64,000 nt of DNA from positions 1 through 64,000 of the forward strand of contig CAZABP010000016.1 of NCBI GenBank assembly GCA_964483245.1, read 5' to 3'. Made by a program: the position numbers and the translations under genes. Below the pieces are notes generated by a model that saw only the letters and a program-made list of their open reading frames with translations, searched no databases and had not been told where the DNA came from. Shown piece after piece: positions 16,711 through 25,544 of the stretch. The number at the start of each line of letters is the position of its first letter. Within the stretch, counting starts at the first letter, position 1. Source of the stretch: CAZABP01 sp964483245. GTDB lineage: Bacteria; Planctomycetota; UBA1135; UBA2386.

Positions 16711-17808
16711 GTGCTCCGTCTCTGCTGGAACCGGATCCGCCGCTGGTCGGCGGCGCTCGCCGGGATCGCGGCGATCCTGCTGCTGCTGGCCTGGCTGATG
16801 GGCATGTTCCACACGCCGCCGCCGGGTGGACCCGGGTTCGTCACACGCAAGGCGCCGGCCGGCGCGGCGGTGCACACGGTGCGCATGACCGAGCAGCCGC
16901 AGTTCGAGGCTGCGGTCGGCACCGTGCGGCCGGTCCTGGAGACCCAGGTCTCGTCGCGAGTGCTCGCGCGAATCGAAACGATGCATGCGACGCGCGCCGG
17001 ACAACCGGTCCGGGCCGGCGATCTGCTGGTCGAGCTCGAAGACGAGGATCTGCAAGCGGCACTGGCGCAGGCCAAGGCGGCGCTGCAGGCAGCCGAGAGC
17101 ACGGCAGCGCGCGCCGACGCGGACCTGCGGCGCACGCGCGAGCTGTTCCAGAGCGGAGTCGCCGCGCAGGACCGGCTCGATCGGGACGTCGCCGCGCTGC
17201 GCGGTGCCGAAGCGGAAGTGCGCCGTGCGCAGCAGATCGTCGCGGCGGCCGAAACCGCCCTCTCGTTCGCGACGATCCGCGCGCCGATCGACGGCATCGT
17301 CATCGACAAGCACGCCAACACCGGGGACCTCGCGCAGCCGGGGCAGGTCCTGGTGACGCTGTACGACCCGACGCGGCTGCAGTTGATCGCGGTCGTCCGC
17401 GAAGAGCTCGCGCTCCGCCTGCGGGTCGGGAGCGAAGTCGACGTCGAGATCGCAGCGATCGACAAGAGCTGCGTCGGGACTGTCGACCAGATCGTGCCGC
17501 AGGCCGAGACGCGCACCCGGTCGTTCGAAGTCAAGGTCGTCGGGCCATGTGCTCCGGGTGTCATGTCCGGCATGTTCGGGCGCCTGCGGGTCCCGGTCGG
17601 CACACGCCGCGAGATCTGGATTCCGGCGCCGGCGGTGCGCAGCGTCGGGCAGCTCGACTTCGTCACCGCCGTGCTGCCAGATGGTGCCCTGCAACGCAGG
17701 CTGATCCGTACCGGACGGCGCGGTGTGGATCAGCAGATCGAGGTGCTCGCGGGCTTGGCGCCGGGCGAATCGATCCTCGCCGACGCCGGCGCCGGTGAGC
17801 CGCGATGA
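16711..17808 (+). CDS. RND efflux periplasmic adaptor (membrane fusion protein)
   Basis: A 365-residue adaptor that links an inner-membrane RND pump to an outer-membrane channel. The N-terminal membrane anchor is SAALAGIAAILLLLAWLMGMF. The lipoyl/biotinyl-like half-motifs flank a hairpin coiled coil (residues about 105-170, Ala/Arg/Glu-rich), and ATIRAPIDGIVIDKHANTGD is the classic second lipoyl half. A beta-barrel and a membrane-proximal domain follow. It starts with GTG behind a GGAGG site and overlaps the pump gene by ATGA, indicating translational coupling. No TolC-like outer-membrane gene is nearby. Confidence 0.93.
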   Translation: MLRLCWNRIRRWSAALAGIAAILLLLAWLMGMFHTPPPGGPGFVTRKAPAGAAVHTVRMTEQPQFEAAVGTVRPVLETQVSSRVLARIETMHATRAGQPVRAGDLLVELEDEDLQAALAQAKAALQAAESTAARADADLRRTRELFQSGVAAQDRLDRDVAALRGAEAEVRRAQQIVAAAETALSFATIRAPIDGIVIDKHANTGDLAQPGQVLVTLYDPTRLQLIAVVREELALRLRVGSEVDVEIAAIDKSCVGTVDQIVPQAETRTRSFEVKVVGPCAPGVMSGMFGRLRVPVGTRREIWIPAPAVRSVGQLDFVTAVLPDGALQRRLIRTGRRGVDQQIEVLAGLAPGESILADAGAGEPR

Positions 17809-20800
17809 AGCTGGACGGCGGCGGGCTGATCGGCCGGATCGTCGCGGCGTTCCTGACCGGGAACCTCGCGCCGCTGCTGCTGCTGCTCTCCGTCGCGTGC
17901 GGGTTCGCAGCCCTGGCCGGCACGCCGCGCGAGGAGGAGCCGCAGATCGTCGTGCCGGCGGCCGACGTCGTCGTGCGAGTTCCCGGGGCGTCTGCGCTGG
18001 AGGTCGAACGTCAGGTTGCCACGAAACTCGAGAAGCTGCTGCTGCAGATCGACGGCGTCGAGCACGTGTATTCGGCGAGCCGGGCGGGGGGAGCCGTCGT
18101 CACGGTCCGCTTCTTCGTCGGCGAGGACCGCGAGGACAGCCTGGTCAAGCTGCAGACCAAGCTGGCGATGCACGCCGACGAGATCCCGCCACAGGTCGTG
18201 GACTGGGTCGTCGAGCCGATCTCGATCGACGACGTCCCCATCGTCGCCGTGACGCTGCACTCGGAGCGGCTGGACGACCATGCGCTGCGCCGCGTTGCCG
18301 AAGAGATCGAAGCTCATCTGCAGCAGGTGCCGGACAGCGGGCGCACGACGATCCTCGGCGGCCGGCCGCGCCGCATCGAGGTGAGGTTCGAACCCGCGTC
18401 GCTCGCCGCTCGCGGCATCGGCGTCGCGCAGCTCGCCGCGGCGCTGCGCGCGGCGACGACGACGGCGATCGCCGGCACCGGCGAATGGCTCGACCGCAGC
18501 TGGCTCGTCGAACCGGGTGCGGTCGGTACCGATCTCGCGACGCTGGGTGCGTTGGTGGTCGGCGGCGAGCAGGGCCGCCCGGTGCACCTGCGCGACGTCG
18601 CGACGCTGCACGACGGGGCGGCCGATCGGACCGCGTGGGTGACGTTTGCCAGCGGCGATGCGCCGCCGCGCCCGGCCGTGACCCTGGCGATCGCGAAACG
18701 CAAGGGTGCGGATGCGGTCGCCGTGGCACGGTCGGTGCGCGCACGGCTCGCCGAGCTGCGCGAGCAGATCCTGCCGGATGGCGTCGAGTGGTCGATCACG
18801 CGCGATCAGGGCCGCACGGCGGACGCGAAGGTCGATGAGCTGCTCGAGGGGCTGTGGGTGGCGGTCGCGATCGTCGTGTTGTTGATCGCGATGATGCTCG
18901 GCTGGCGCGAAGGTCTCGTGGTCGCTTCGGCGGTCCCGATCACGTTTGCGTTGACGCTGTTCGTGAACTGGCTCGCCGGCTACACGATCAACCGGGTCAC
19001 GTTGTTTGCGTTGATCCTGGCGCTGGGCCTCGTCGTCGATGACCCGATCGTCGACGTCGAGAACATCCACCGTCATCTGCGCCGCGGGACGCGGGATCCG
19101 CTGCGCGCCGTATTCGACGCGGTCAACGAGGTGCGGCCACCGGTGATCCTGGCGACGCTGGCAGTCATCGTCAGCTTCGTCCCGCTGTTCTTCATCACCG
19201 GGATGATGGGTCCGTACATGCGCCCGATGGCGTTGAACGTGCCGCTGGCGATGCTGATGAGCATGCTGGTCGCGTTCACGCTGACGCCGTGGATGTCGTA
19301 CCGGCTGTTCGCGCGGCGTGCCGTCATCGCCCACGGCGCCGATCCGGAAGCGGCGGCGCCGCTCGTGCGCCGGATCTACGGTGCCGTATTGATGCCGCTG
19401 CTGCGCTCGCGGCGGTGGCGGTGGTCGACCTATGCCGTGACCGGAGCCTTGTTCGCGGGTGCCCTGGGGCTCGGAGTCGCACGCGACGTGCCGTTCAAGA
19501 TGCTCCCGTACGACGACAAGGACGAGCTGCAGGTGCTGATCGACCTGCCGGAGGGCGCGAGTCTGGAGCGAACCGCTGCCGTCGCCGGAGCACTCGCGCA
19601 GCGGGCGCGCGGGCTTCCGGACGTGGTCGACGTCACGTCGTATGCCGGCGTCCCGTCGCCACTCGACTTCAACGGCATCGTGCGGAAGTACGACCTGCGG
19701 CACGGCCCGCACCTGGCCGATCTGCGCATCAACCTGCGTTCGAAGCACGACCGGACGCTGCAGAGCCACGAGATCGCGCTGCAACTGCGGGCCGAGCTGG
19801 CGCCGCTCGCGGCGGACTCCGGCGCGGTGCTGCAGATCGTGGAAACGCCTCCAGGGCCGCCGGTGCTCGCGACGATCGTTGCCGAGCTGCGCGGACCGCC
19901 GCAGGCGACACCGGGCGAGCTCGCGGCGGCGGCGCAGCTCGTGGCCCAGCGGCTCGCCCGCGAGCCGGGGGTCGCCGACGTCGATACGACCGTGGAGCTG
20001 GCGCGTCCCGAGCTGCGCTTCGAGCTCGACCACGAGAAGGGTGCGCTGCACGGCATCACGGCTGCTGCCGTGAGTGAGCTGTTGCGTGCAGCGGTCGGAG
20101 GCGATCGTGTCGCCGTCCTGCACGAGCCTCGCGACGTCGAGCCCTTGCAGGTCGAACTCCGGCTCGCGCCATGGCAGCGCGCGGCGCCAGCCGAGCTGGC
20201 GCGCCTGCCGTTGCCGGCGATCGACGGTGGTGTCGTGGCACTGGGAGAGATCGGGCGCTTCGTCGAGGCCGAGCAGCCGGGCGTGATCCTGCGCAAGGAT
20301 CTCGAGCGCGTGCAGTTCATCACTGCCGAGGCGAACGGGCGCGCGCCGGCCGAGATCATCCTCGACCTGCAGCAAGATGAGCTGCCCGCCGGGAGCGAGG
20401 TTCCGGCGCCGCGGCCGCGGCCGGTCGGCGAACGCAGCTATCTGCGGCGCGGCGGCGGCGTGCCATGGTCGCTCCCGGCCGGATTCCGCGTCGACTGGCG
20501 CGGCGAAGGGGAGTGGAAGATCACGCTGGACGCATTCCGGGATCTCGGGCTCGCCTTCCTCGCTGCCTGTTTCGGGATCTACGTGCTGCTGGTGCACGAG
20601 ACGCGCAGCTACCGCATCCCGCTCGTACTGATGCTGTCGATCCCGTTCACGATGCTCGGCATCCTGCCGGGATTCTGGCTGCTCGGACGGATGTTCGATC
20701 GACCCGTGGCGGGGATCGGGACGCCGGTGTTCTTCACGGCGACCGCGATGATCGGCATGATCGCGCTGGCTGGGATCGCCGTGCGCAACGCCATCCTGCT

Positions 20801-21056
20801 GATCGATTTCATCGCCGCCGCGCGCCGTCGTGGGGCGGCGCTCGAGGATGCGATCCTCGACAGCGGGGCCGTCCGGCTGCGGCCGATCGTGTTGACCGCA
20901 GGTACGGCGATGCTGGCTGCGATCCCGATCACGCTGGATCCGATCTTCTCGGGGCTCGCCTGGGCGCTGATCTTCGGACTCCTCGTGTCGAGTCTGTTCA
21001 CGCTCGTGCTCGTGCCGGTCGTCTACCGCGGACTCGCGCAACGGCTGGCTGCGTGA
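17805..21056 (+). CDS. RND-family inner-membrane efflux transporter
   Basis: A 1083-residue proton-driven pump subunit of the AcrB/HAE-type superfamily. The two-fold layout is present: TM1 near residues 15-40, a large periplasmic loop, TM2-6, TM7, a second periplasmic loop and TM8-12. TM4 carries the proton-relay acidic residues in LGLVVDDPIVDVENI (adjacent Asp-Asp). The second half has the GTPVFFTATAMIGMIALAGI region and RLRPIVLTAGTAMLAAIPI. Length is in the usual range (about 1,020-1,080). It sits between its adaptor and a GT39-like membrane gene, each coupled by 4-bp overlaps. Substrate class cannot be read, and the nearby outer-membrane factor is missing. Confidence 0.95.
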   Translation: MKLDGGGLIGRIVAAFLTGNLAPLLLLLSVACGFAALAGTPREEEPQIVVPAADVVVRVPGASALEVERQVATKLEKLLLQIDGVEHVYSASRAGGAVVTVRFFVGEDREDSLVKLQTKLAMHADEIPPQVVDWVVEPISIDDVPIVAVTLHSERLDDHALRRVAEEIEAHLQQVPDSGRTTILGGRPRRIEVRFEPASLAARGIGVAQLAAALRAATTTAIAGTGEWLDRSWLVEPGAVGTDLATLGALVVGGEQGRPVHLRDVATLHDGAADRTAWVTFASGDAPPRPAVTLAIAKRKGADAVAVARSVRARLAELREQILPDGVEWSITRDQGRTADAKVDELLEGLWVAVAIVVLLIAMMLGWREGLVVASAVPITFALTLFVNWLAGYTINRVTLFALILALGLVVDDPIVDVENIHRHLRRGTRDPLRAVFDAVNEVRPPVILATLAVIVSFVPLFFITGMMGPYMRPMALNVPLAMLMSMLVAFTLTPWMSYRLFARRAVIAHGADPEAAAPLVRRIYGAVLMPLLRSRRWRWSTYAVTGALFAGALGLGVARDVPFKMLPYDDKDELQVLIDLPEGASLERTAAVAGALAQRARGLPDVVDVTSYAGVPSPLDFNGIVRKYDLRHGPHLADLRINLRSKHDRTLQSHEIALQLRAELAPLAADSGAVLQIVETPPGPPVLATIVAELRGPPQATPGELAAAAQLVAQRLAREPGVADVDTTVELARPELRFELDHEKGALHGITAAAVSELLRAAVGGDRVAVLHEPRDVEPLQVELRLAPWQRAAPAELARLPLPAIDGGVVALGEIGRFVEAEQPGVILRKDLERVQFITAEANGRAPAEIILDLQQDELPAGSEVPAPRPRPVGERSYLRRGGGVPWSLPAGFRVDWRGEGEWKITLDAFRDLGLAFLAACFGIYVLLVHETRSYRIPLVLMLSIPFTMLGILPGFWLLGRMFDRPVAGIGTPVFFTATAMIGMIALAGIAVRNAILLIDFIAAARRRGAALEDAILDSGAVRLRPIVLTAGTAMLAAIPITLDPIFSGLAWALIFGLLVSSLFTLVLVPVVYRGLAQRLAA

Positions 21057-22456
21057 CGCGGCTCGCGCTGGCGCTGCTGATCCTGCTGCCGCTGGCCGTC
21101 CGGGTGTGGAACCTCGATGCGCCGCTGACCGAGCGGCACCAGTTCCGCCAGAGCCAGACCGCGTTGACGGTGTGGACGTTCCAGCAGCAGGGGATCGACC
21201 TGCTCGCTTACGAGACCCCGCTGTTCGGACCGCCGTGGCAGGTGCCGATGGAGTTTCCGCTGTTCCAGGCGGGCGCGGCCCTGCTCGGTGCGCTCGGGCT
21301 GTCGCTGGAGATGGCGTGCCGTGTGGCCGGGCTGCTCGCGTTCCTGCTCGCGCTGGCAGGTCTCGGTCTCGTGCTGCGCGCATGGAGCGCGACGACGGCG
21401 CAGCGGAATGCCGCGCTGCTCGCGCTGTGGGCGATGCCGCTCGCGATCGTCTGGAGCCGCGCCTGCACGATCGAGTACCTCGCCGCGGCGGCGGCGCTCG
21501 GCCAGCTCGCGGTCCTGCTCGCACTCGCGCGTGGGGAGCGGCGCACCTGGGTGTTGGCCGCCGGCGTGCTCAGCGGCGCGGTCGCCGGGCTCGTCAAGGT
21601 CACGACGTTGGTGCCGTATCTCGCCGTCGCTGCGGTCGACCTCGGGCTGCGCGCGCGCAGCGGAACGCGCATGCCGTGGCTGCGCATCGCGACCGTCGTC
21701 GTCGTGCCGGTCGCGGTGGCGCTGCTGTGGACCGCACATGCCGACGCGATCAAGGCCGCATCGCCGCAGACCTCCTGGCTCACGTCGACAGCGTTGACGG
21801 AGTGGAACCTCGGCACGCTCGCGCAGCGGTTCGACCCGGAGGTCTGGTGGACGTTGCTGCGGCGGTTCGGCGCGCAGGTGCTGCCGTTCGTGTGGATCCT
21901 TCCGGTGTTGGCGTGCGCGCCGCGCGTCGTCGCGCCGCTCGCCGGGATCCTCGCGGCGTGGCTCGTGCTGACGAACCTGTACGCGACGCACGACTACTAC
22001 GCCGCCGCGATCACGCCGCTCGCAGCCCTCGCGCTCGGACTCTCGTGGCCCGGCTGGTGGAGCCGCCTCGCGCCGCGCACGCGCCCATGGATCGTGCTGC
22101 TGCTGGTGCTGTCGACGCTCGGCGGCTGGCGCTACGTGCGCAGCTCGTTGCGCGCAGATCCGGGCGCCGCCTGGCGGCTCGGCCGGATCGCGGCGGAGCA
22201 CGCACAGCTCGACGACTGGATCCTGGTGCGCGGCTTCGACTGGGATCCGACGGTGCTGTACGCGGCGCGACGGCGCGGCGTGCTGCTGCGCGAGAACGTC
22301 GCCGCGGTGCTGGCTGCCGAGGGCTGGCAGCTCGCGCGCGATCCGCGTGCACGCGTGCTGGTCACGACGGATCCGGAGGACCCACTGCTCGCGCTGCACG
22401 AGGGCGCCCGCCGCGTCGCGACCGACGGCACCGCCACGGTCTGGGTGCTGCGGTAG
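21053..22456 (+). CDS. Multi-pass membrane protein, GT39-like glycosyltransferase
   Basis: A 467-residue protein with about nine to ten transmembrane helices. It starts with GTG overlapping the RND pump stop (GTGA). The first periplasmic loop has the pattern ERHQFRQSQTA, common in bacterial GT39/ArnT-like proteins, where an acidic residue and the RQ.QTA motif sit near the active site. The C-terminal 90 residues are soluble (WILVRGFDWDPTVLYAAR). Coupling to an efflux pump is unusual and may be only a shared transcript. Sugar specificity is unknown. Confidence 0.7.
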   Translation: MTRLALALLILLPLAVRVWNLDAPLTERHQFRQSQTALTVWTFQQQGIDLLAYETPLFGPPWQVPMEFPLFQAGAALLGALGLSLEMACRVAGLLAFLLALAGLGLVLRAWSATTAQRNAALLALWAMPLAIVWSRACTIEYLAAAAALGQLAVLLALARGERRTWVLAAGVLSGAVAGLVKVTTLVPYLAVAAVDLGLRARSGTRMPWLRIATVVVVPVAVALLWTAHADAIKAASPQTSWLTSTALTEWNLGTLAQRFDPEVWWTLLRRFGAQVLPFVWILPVLACAPRVVAPLAGILAAWLVLTNLYATHDYYAAAITPLAALALGLSWPGWWSRLAPRTRPWIVLLLVLSTLGGWRYVRSSLRADPGAAWRLGRIAAEHAQLDDWILVRGFDWDPTVLYAARRRGVLLRENVAAVLAAEGWQLARDPRARVLVTTDPEDPLLALHEGARRVATDGTATVWVLR

Positions 22457-22475
22457 AAACCGCGCGGCCCGTCCC

Positions 22476-22481
22476 GATACT
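22476..22481 (+). promoter_or_regulatory. Possible -10 box (GATACT) for the ion permease gene
   Basis: GATACT ends 6 nt before the ATG at 22488 in otherwise GC-rich sequence. If used, the transcript would be leaderless or nearly so. There is no good -35 match, so this is weak. Confidence 0.25.
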
Positions 22482-22487
22482 CGGCGC

Positions 22488-23843
22488 ATGCTCGGCTCCG
22501 GTGGCAGCCCGCTCGCGATGGCGGTGCTCGGCGCGGTCATGGTCGTGACCTACGTCGCGATCGGGACCGGCAGGCTGCACAAGCTGACCGCGGCGCTGGC
22601 CGGTGCGCTCTCGTGCGTCGCGCTCGGGCTCGCGCTCGGTGTGCTGCCGAGCTACGGGATCGTGCACGAGCTGCTGCAGCGCGACCTCGGCGTGCTCGGT
22701 GTACTGGTGGGAACCTCGGTGCTGGTCGACATCGCCGGCAAGTCCGGTCTGTTCCAGTTCCTCGCGATCCGGATCGCGAAGCTGGCGGGCGGCGACCCAC
22801 GCGCGCTGTTCGCCGCGATCGTCGGCCTGACCCTGGTGTTCGTCGCGTTCCTGACGATCGCGCCCGGGACGCTGATCGTCGTCTCGCTGGCGCTGGTGCT
22901 GTGCCGCACGCTCGAGCTGGACCCGAAGCCGTATCTGTTCGGGATCGCGCTGGCTGCCAACTCCGGCGCGCTGTTCACGTTCGCATCCGGGATCTGCACG
23001 CTGATGATCGGCACGGCGGCCGGGATCCCGTACCTGCAGTTCCTGATGGTGTCCGCGCCGCTCGCGCTGGCGACCGGCGCGATTGCGTTCTTCGTCGTGC
23101 GGCGCGTGATGCGCCAGGAGCTCGCCGGCGGCGCGTTGAACGCGGAGCAGCGGCGCGCGCGGCTCGCGGAGTTCGACGAGTGGGCCGTCGTCAGCGACCG
23201 CGCCGTGTTCCGCCGCTGTGCCTGGATCCTCGGCGGGACGATCGTCGGGTTCGCGGTCGCGCGGCTGGTCGGCGTCGGGCTCGACTACGTCGCGCTCGCA
23301 GGGGGCACTGCGGCGCTGCTGTTCTCCGGCTTCGACGCCGAGGAGGCGGTCAAGAAGGTCAACTGGACCGTGATCCTGTTCTTCGTCGCGCTGTTCGTGA
23401 TGATCGGCGTCGTCGAGGAGAGCGGTCTGCTCGGCGCATTTGCGTCCCGCCTGTCGGATTGGTCGGGTGGCAGCACACACCTTGCTCTGGTGTTGCTCGT
23501 GCCGTTCGTCGCTGTGACCAGCGGTGTCATGGACAACATCCCGGTCGCGGCAACGATGATCCCGGTCGTCAAGGGACTCATCGCCAGCGGGCTGCCGGCG
23601 GAGCCGCTGTGGTGGGGGCTCGTGTTCAGCGCGAACCTCGGCGGCAACGGCACGCCGATCGGCAGCATCGCCGGCGTGTTGGCGCTGCACGCGCTCGCAG
23701 AGACCACCGGAAAGAAGGTCGGCTGGGGTGAGTTCCTGAAGCTCGGCGGGCTCGTGCTGCTTCTGCAGCTCGTGCTCACGATGGGCTATCTGCACGTGAT
23801 GACCACGATCGGCGGGTTCCCCGACCTGCCGCGCACGCCATGA
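22488..23843 (+). CDS. SLC13/ArsB/NhaD-type ion permease
   Basis: A 451-residue permease of the ion transporter superfamily with about eleven to twelve transmembrane helices. Recognisable parts are an N-terminal helix set (AMAVLGAVMVVTYVAIG), the DIAGKSGLFQFLAIRIAKLA segment, and the hallmark second half ATSGVMDNIP-like block (AVTSGVMDNIPVAATMIPVV) followed by SANLGGNGTPIGSIAG, as in NhaD and ArsB proteins. The start at 22488 is chosen because upstream residues are shadow sequence. It overlaps the next gene, a stress-protein-like partner, by ATGA. The ion (Na+/H+, arsenite or dicarboxylate) cannot be decided; no arsenic genes are adjacent here. Confidence 0.88.
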   Translation: MLGSGGSPLAMAVLGAVMVVTYVAIGTGRLHKLTAALAGALSCVALGLALGVLPSYGIVHELLQRDLGVLGVLVGTSVLVDIAGKSGLFQFLAIRIAKLAGGDPRALFAAIVGLTLVFVAFLTIAPGTLIVVSLALVLCRTLELDPKPYLFGIALAANSGALFTFASGICTLMIGTAAGIPYLQFLMVSAPLALATGAIAFFVVRRVMRQELAGGALNAEQRRARLAEFDEWAVVSDRAVFRRCAWILGGTIVGFAVARLVGVGLDYVALAGGTAALLFSGFDAEEAVKKVNWTVILFFVALFVMIGVVEESGLLGAFASRLSDWSGGSTHLALVLLVPFVAVTSGVMDNIPVAATMIPVVKGLIASGLPAEPLWWGLVFSANLGGNGTPIGSIAGVLALHALAETTGKKVGWGEFLKLGGLVLLLQLVLTMGYLHVMTTIGGFPDLPRTP

Positions 23844-24661
23844 CCGATCCGGAGCTGGAACGCCAGATGGCGCAGTTCGAAGCGGCGCGCGTCGCGCACG
23901 CGGTGGAGCTCAGCGTCGCGCCGCTGCGGCGGATCCTCGTCGTGCGCGACGGGTCCGACCAGGATGCGACGGCGCAAGCGCTGGCGGCGGCCGCGGCACG
24001 TGGCGAGGCAGAGGTCGTGACGCGTGAGTTCGCGGCTGCAGAGCCGCATGCCGAGATCCTGACCGCGGCGCAGGGGTTCGACCTGCTGGTCGTGCCGTGC
24101 CCGTTCCGCGCGGACTACACGCAAGTGGGGCAGGACACTCTGTCGACAACGCTCGATCTCGTGCTGGCGCGCGGCGCGCAACCGGTCCTGCTCGCGCGCG
24201 GGCCGGTTGTTGATGCGATCTCCTGCCTGCGCGCCCCGCTCGTGCTGCTCGACGTCGAACGGCGGCGCAAGGTGGAGGCGGTCTCGTTGGCGCTGGCGCT
24301 CGCGCGCGGCGGCGGCGAGGTGGCGCTGCTGTCGGTCGTGGATCCGCACGTGGCGGTCCGCGAGGAGGAGCTGCTCGGGCGGTTCCTGGACCCGGGGGAT
24401 CTGTCGCCGGAGCGGCTCGAAGGTCTCGCGACGGCGCGCGCGGCGGCGGTGACCGCCTCGCTCCAGCGGCACGCCGACGAACTGCAGGTGACTCCGCGCG
24501 TCAAGTTCCGGATCGGCGACCCGATCGAGCTGGCGCTGGAGGTCGGGAACCCCCGCGGCGGCGTGTTGGTGGCCGGGCTGTGCCGGGCGCATGGGGATCC
24601 GGGGTTCGCCCAGGCCCGGGAGCTCGTGCTGCGCAGCGCGCTCCCGGTCGCGCTGGTCTGA
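23840..24661 (+). CDS. Tandem universal-stress-protein-like protein coupled to permease
   Basis: A 273-residue protein with two diverged Usp-like alpha/beta halves: RRILVVRDGSDQDATAQAL begins the first, APLVLLDVERRRKVEAVSLA the second. The canonical GxxG-9x-G(S/T) ATP motif is degraded in both (RADYTQVGQDTLSTTLD; LCRAHGDPGFAQARELVLR), so nucleotide binding is doubtful. The ATGA overlap with the permease gene implies joint synthesis. Usp domains fused to or encoded beside Na+/H+ and other ion transporters are known to modulate them; a regulatory-partner role is therefore likely but inferred. Confidence 0.78.
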   Translation: MTDPELERQMAQFEAARVAHAVELSVAPLRRILVVRDGSDQDATAQALAAAAARGEAEVVTREFAAAEPHAEILTAAQGFDLLVVPCPFRADYTQVGQDTLSTTLDLVLARGAQPVLLARGPVVDAISCLRAPLVLLDVERRRKVEAVSLALALARGGGEVALLSVVDPHVAVREEELLGRFLDPGDLSPERLEGLATARAAAVTASLQRHADELQVTPRVKFRIGDPIELALEVGNPRGGVLVAGLCRAHGDPGFAQARELVLRSALPVALV

Positions 24662-24741
24662 TTTCCGGCCGGGGCGCGACAGATCCGGGGGGCGGTGCCG
24701 TCTGTAGGGCAGCCCGGCGGGAGCCGGGTGACGACCAACCC

Positions 24742-24758
24742 GAGAGAGAGCGAGAGAG
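24742..24758 (+). promoter_or_regulatory. GA-repeat tract serving as ribosome-binding site
   Basis: GAGAGAGAG C GAGAGAG lies immediately before the ATG at 24759. Several overlapping AGAG/GAGAG registers could pair with the anti-Shine-Dalgarno, but none is a strong GGAGG. Dinucleotide repeats in this position could alter spacing through slippage. Confidence 0.45.
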
Positions 24759-25541
24759 ATGAGAGCTTCGATTCTTCCGATGTTCGCGCTGCTGTGCCTG
24801 GCGGCGTCCGCCCAGGAACCTGTTCAACAGGACCAGCGCGTATCCGCGCGCATTCAGCAGGCGGAACCGCTGGTGACGCTGCGATTCGAGGGTGGCACGC
24901 TCGCACAGTTCGTCGACTCGCTGCGGCAGCAGCGGGAAGGACTCAACATCCTGGTTCCCGACGGGGCGGAGCGTGTGCAGGTGCCGGCGATGACAGTCAA
25001 GGATGCCAGCGTGCCGTCGGTGTTGCAGGCGGTTTGCGATCTCACCGAGTCTCGCGATGTGTCGCTCGGCATGAAGTCCTACGGCGGCATCGGGCAGCCG
25101 ATTTACGCACTGCGGGTGGACTTCCGCGAGCGCCGTGAGGTCACGCAACACATCGGGCGCGTGACGGAGCGGCGCGTGCACGTACTGTCGCTGGCGAACC
25201 TCGACACGTCGTCCGCATCCGTGTTGTCCGCGATCGAGGGAGCCTTGCAGGGCGTAGAGAGCGAGCCGCGCCCGACCGTCCGCTATCACGCGAGCACGCA
25301 ACTCGCGTTCATCGAAGGTACTACGGAGGCGATCTCGGTGGCCGCGGAAGTCGTCAGCGCGATCCGCGCGACCGACAAGAAATGGATGCAGACGCAGGCG
25401 ATGAAGTACCCGGCCGGGTACCCGAACCAGCCGATCCAGGTGCCTGGTCCGCAGGGCGAGGCCCCCGCACGCGAACCGGACGAGGGGAAGGAGCCGGCCG
25501 AGCCGCGCAAGCAGGACTCGAAGAAGCAGGGCGCCAAGTAG
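24759..25541 (+). CDS. Exported secretin/STN-like domain protein
   Basis: A 260-residue protein with a clean signal peptide (ILPMFALLCLAASAQ), cleaved before or at Gln. The body resembles the short N-domain repeats of secretins/STN regions: VTLRFEGGTLAQFVDSLRQQ, then MTVKDASVPSVLQAVCDL, then a third unit with VRYHASTQLAFIEGTTEAIS (strand-turn typical of secretin N1 domains). The C-terminal 45 residues are a charged, Pro/Lys/Glu-rich tail. No secretin pore domain is present. It sits upstream of an ECF sigma factor and a small membrane protein with 3-15 bp spacing, so it may be part of their signalling unit; that is inferred. Confidence 0.7.
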   Translation: MRASILPMFALLCLAASAQEPVQQDQRVSARIQQAEPLVTLRFEGGTLAQFVDSLRQQREGLNILVPDGAERVQVPAMTVKDASVPSVLQAVCDLTESRDVSLGMKSYGGIGQPIYALRVDFRERREVTQHIGRVTERRVHVLSLANLDTSSASVLSAIEGALQGVESEPRPTVRYHASTQLAFIEGTTEAISVAAEVVSAIRATDKKWMQTQAMKYPAGYPNQPIQVPGPQGEAPAREPDEGKEPAEPRKQDSKKQGAK

Positions 25542-25544
25542 CGA

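Noticed and set aside
17730..21524. 1264-codon open frame on the minus strand over the RND pump
   Set aside because: Low-complexity Arg/Asp/Gln/His protein typical of antisense frames in GC-rich DNA; the plus strand encodes a full RND transporter.
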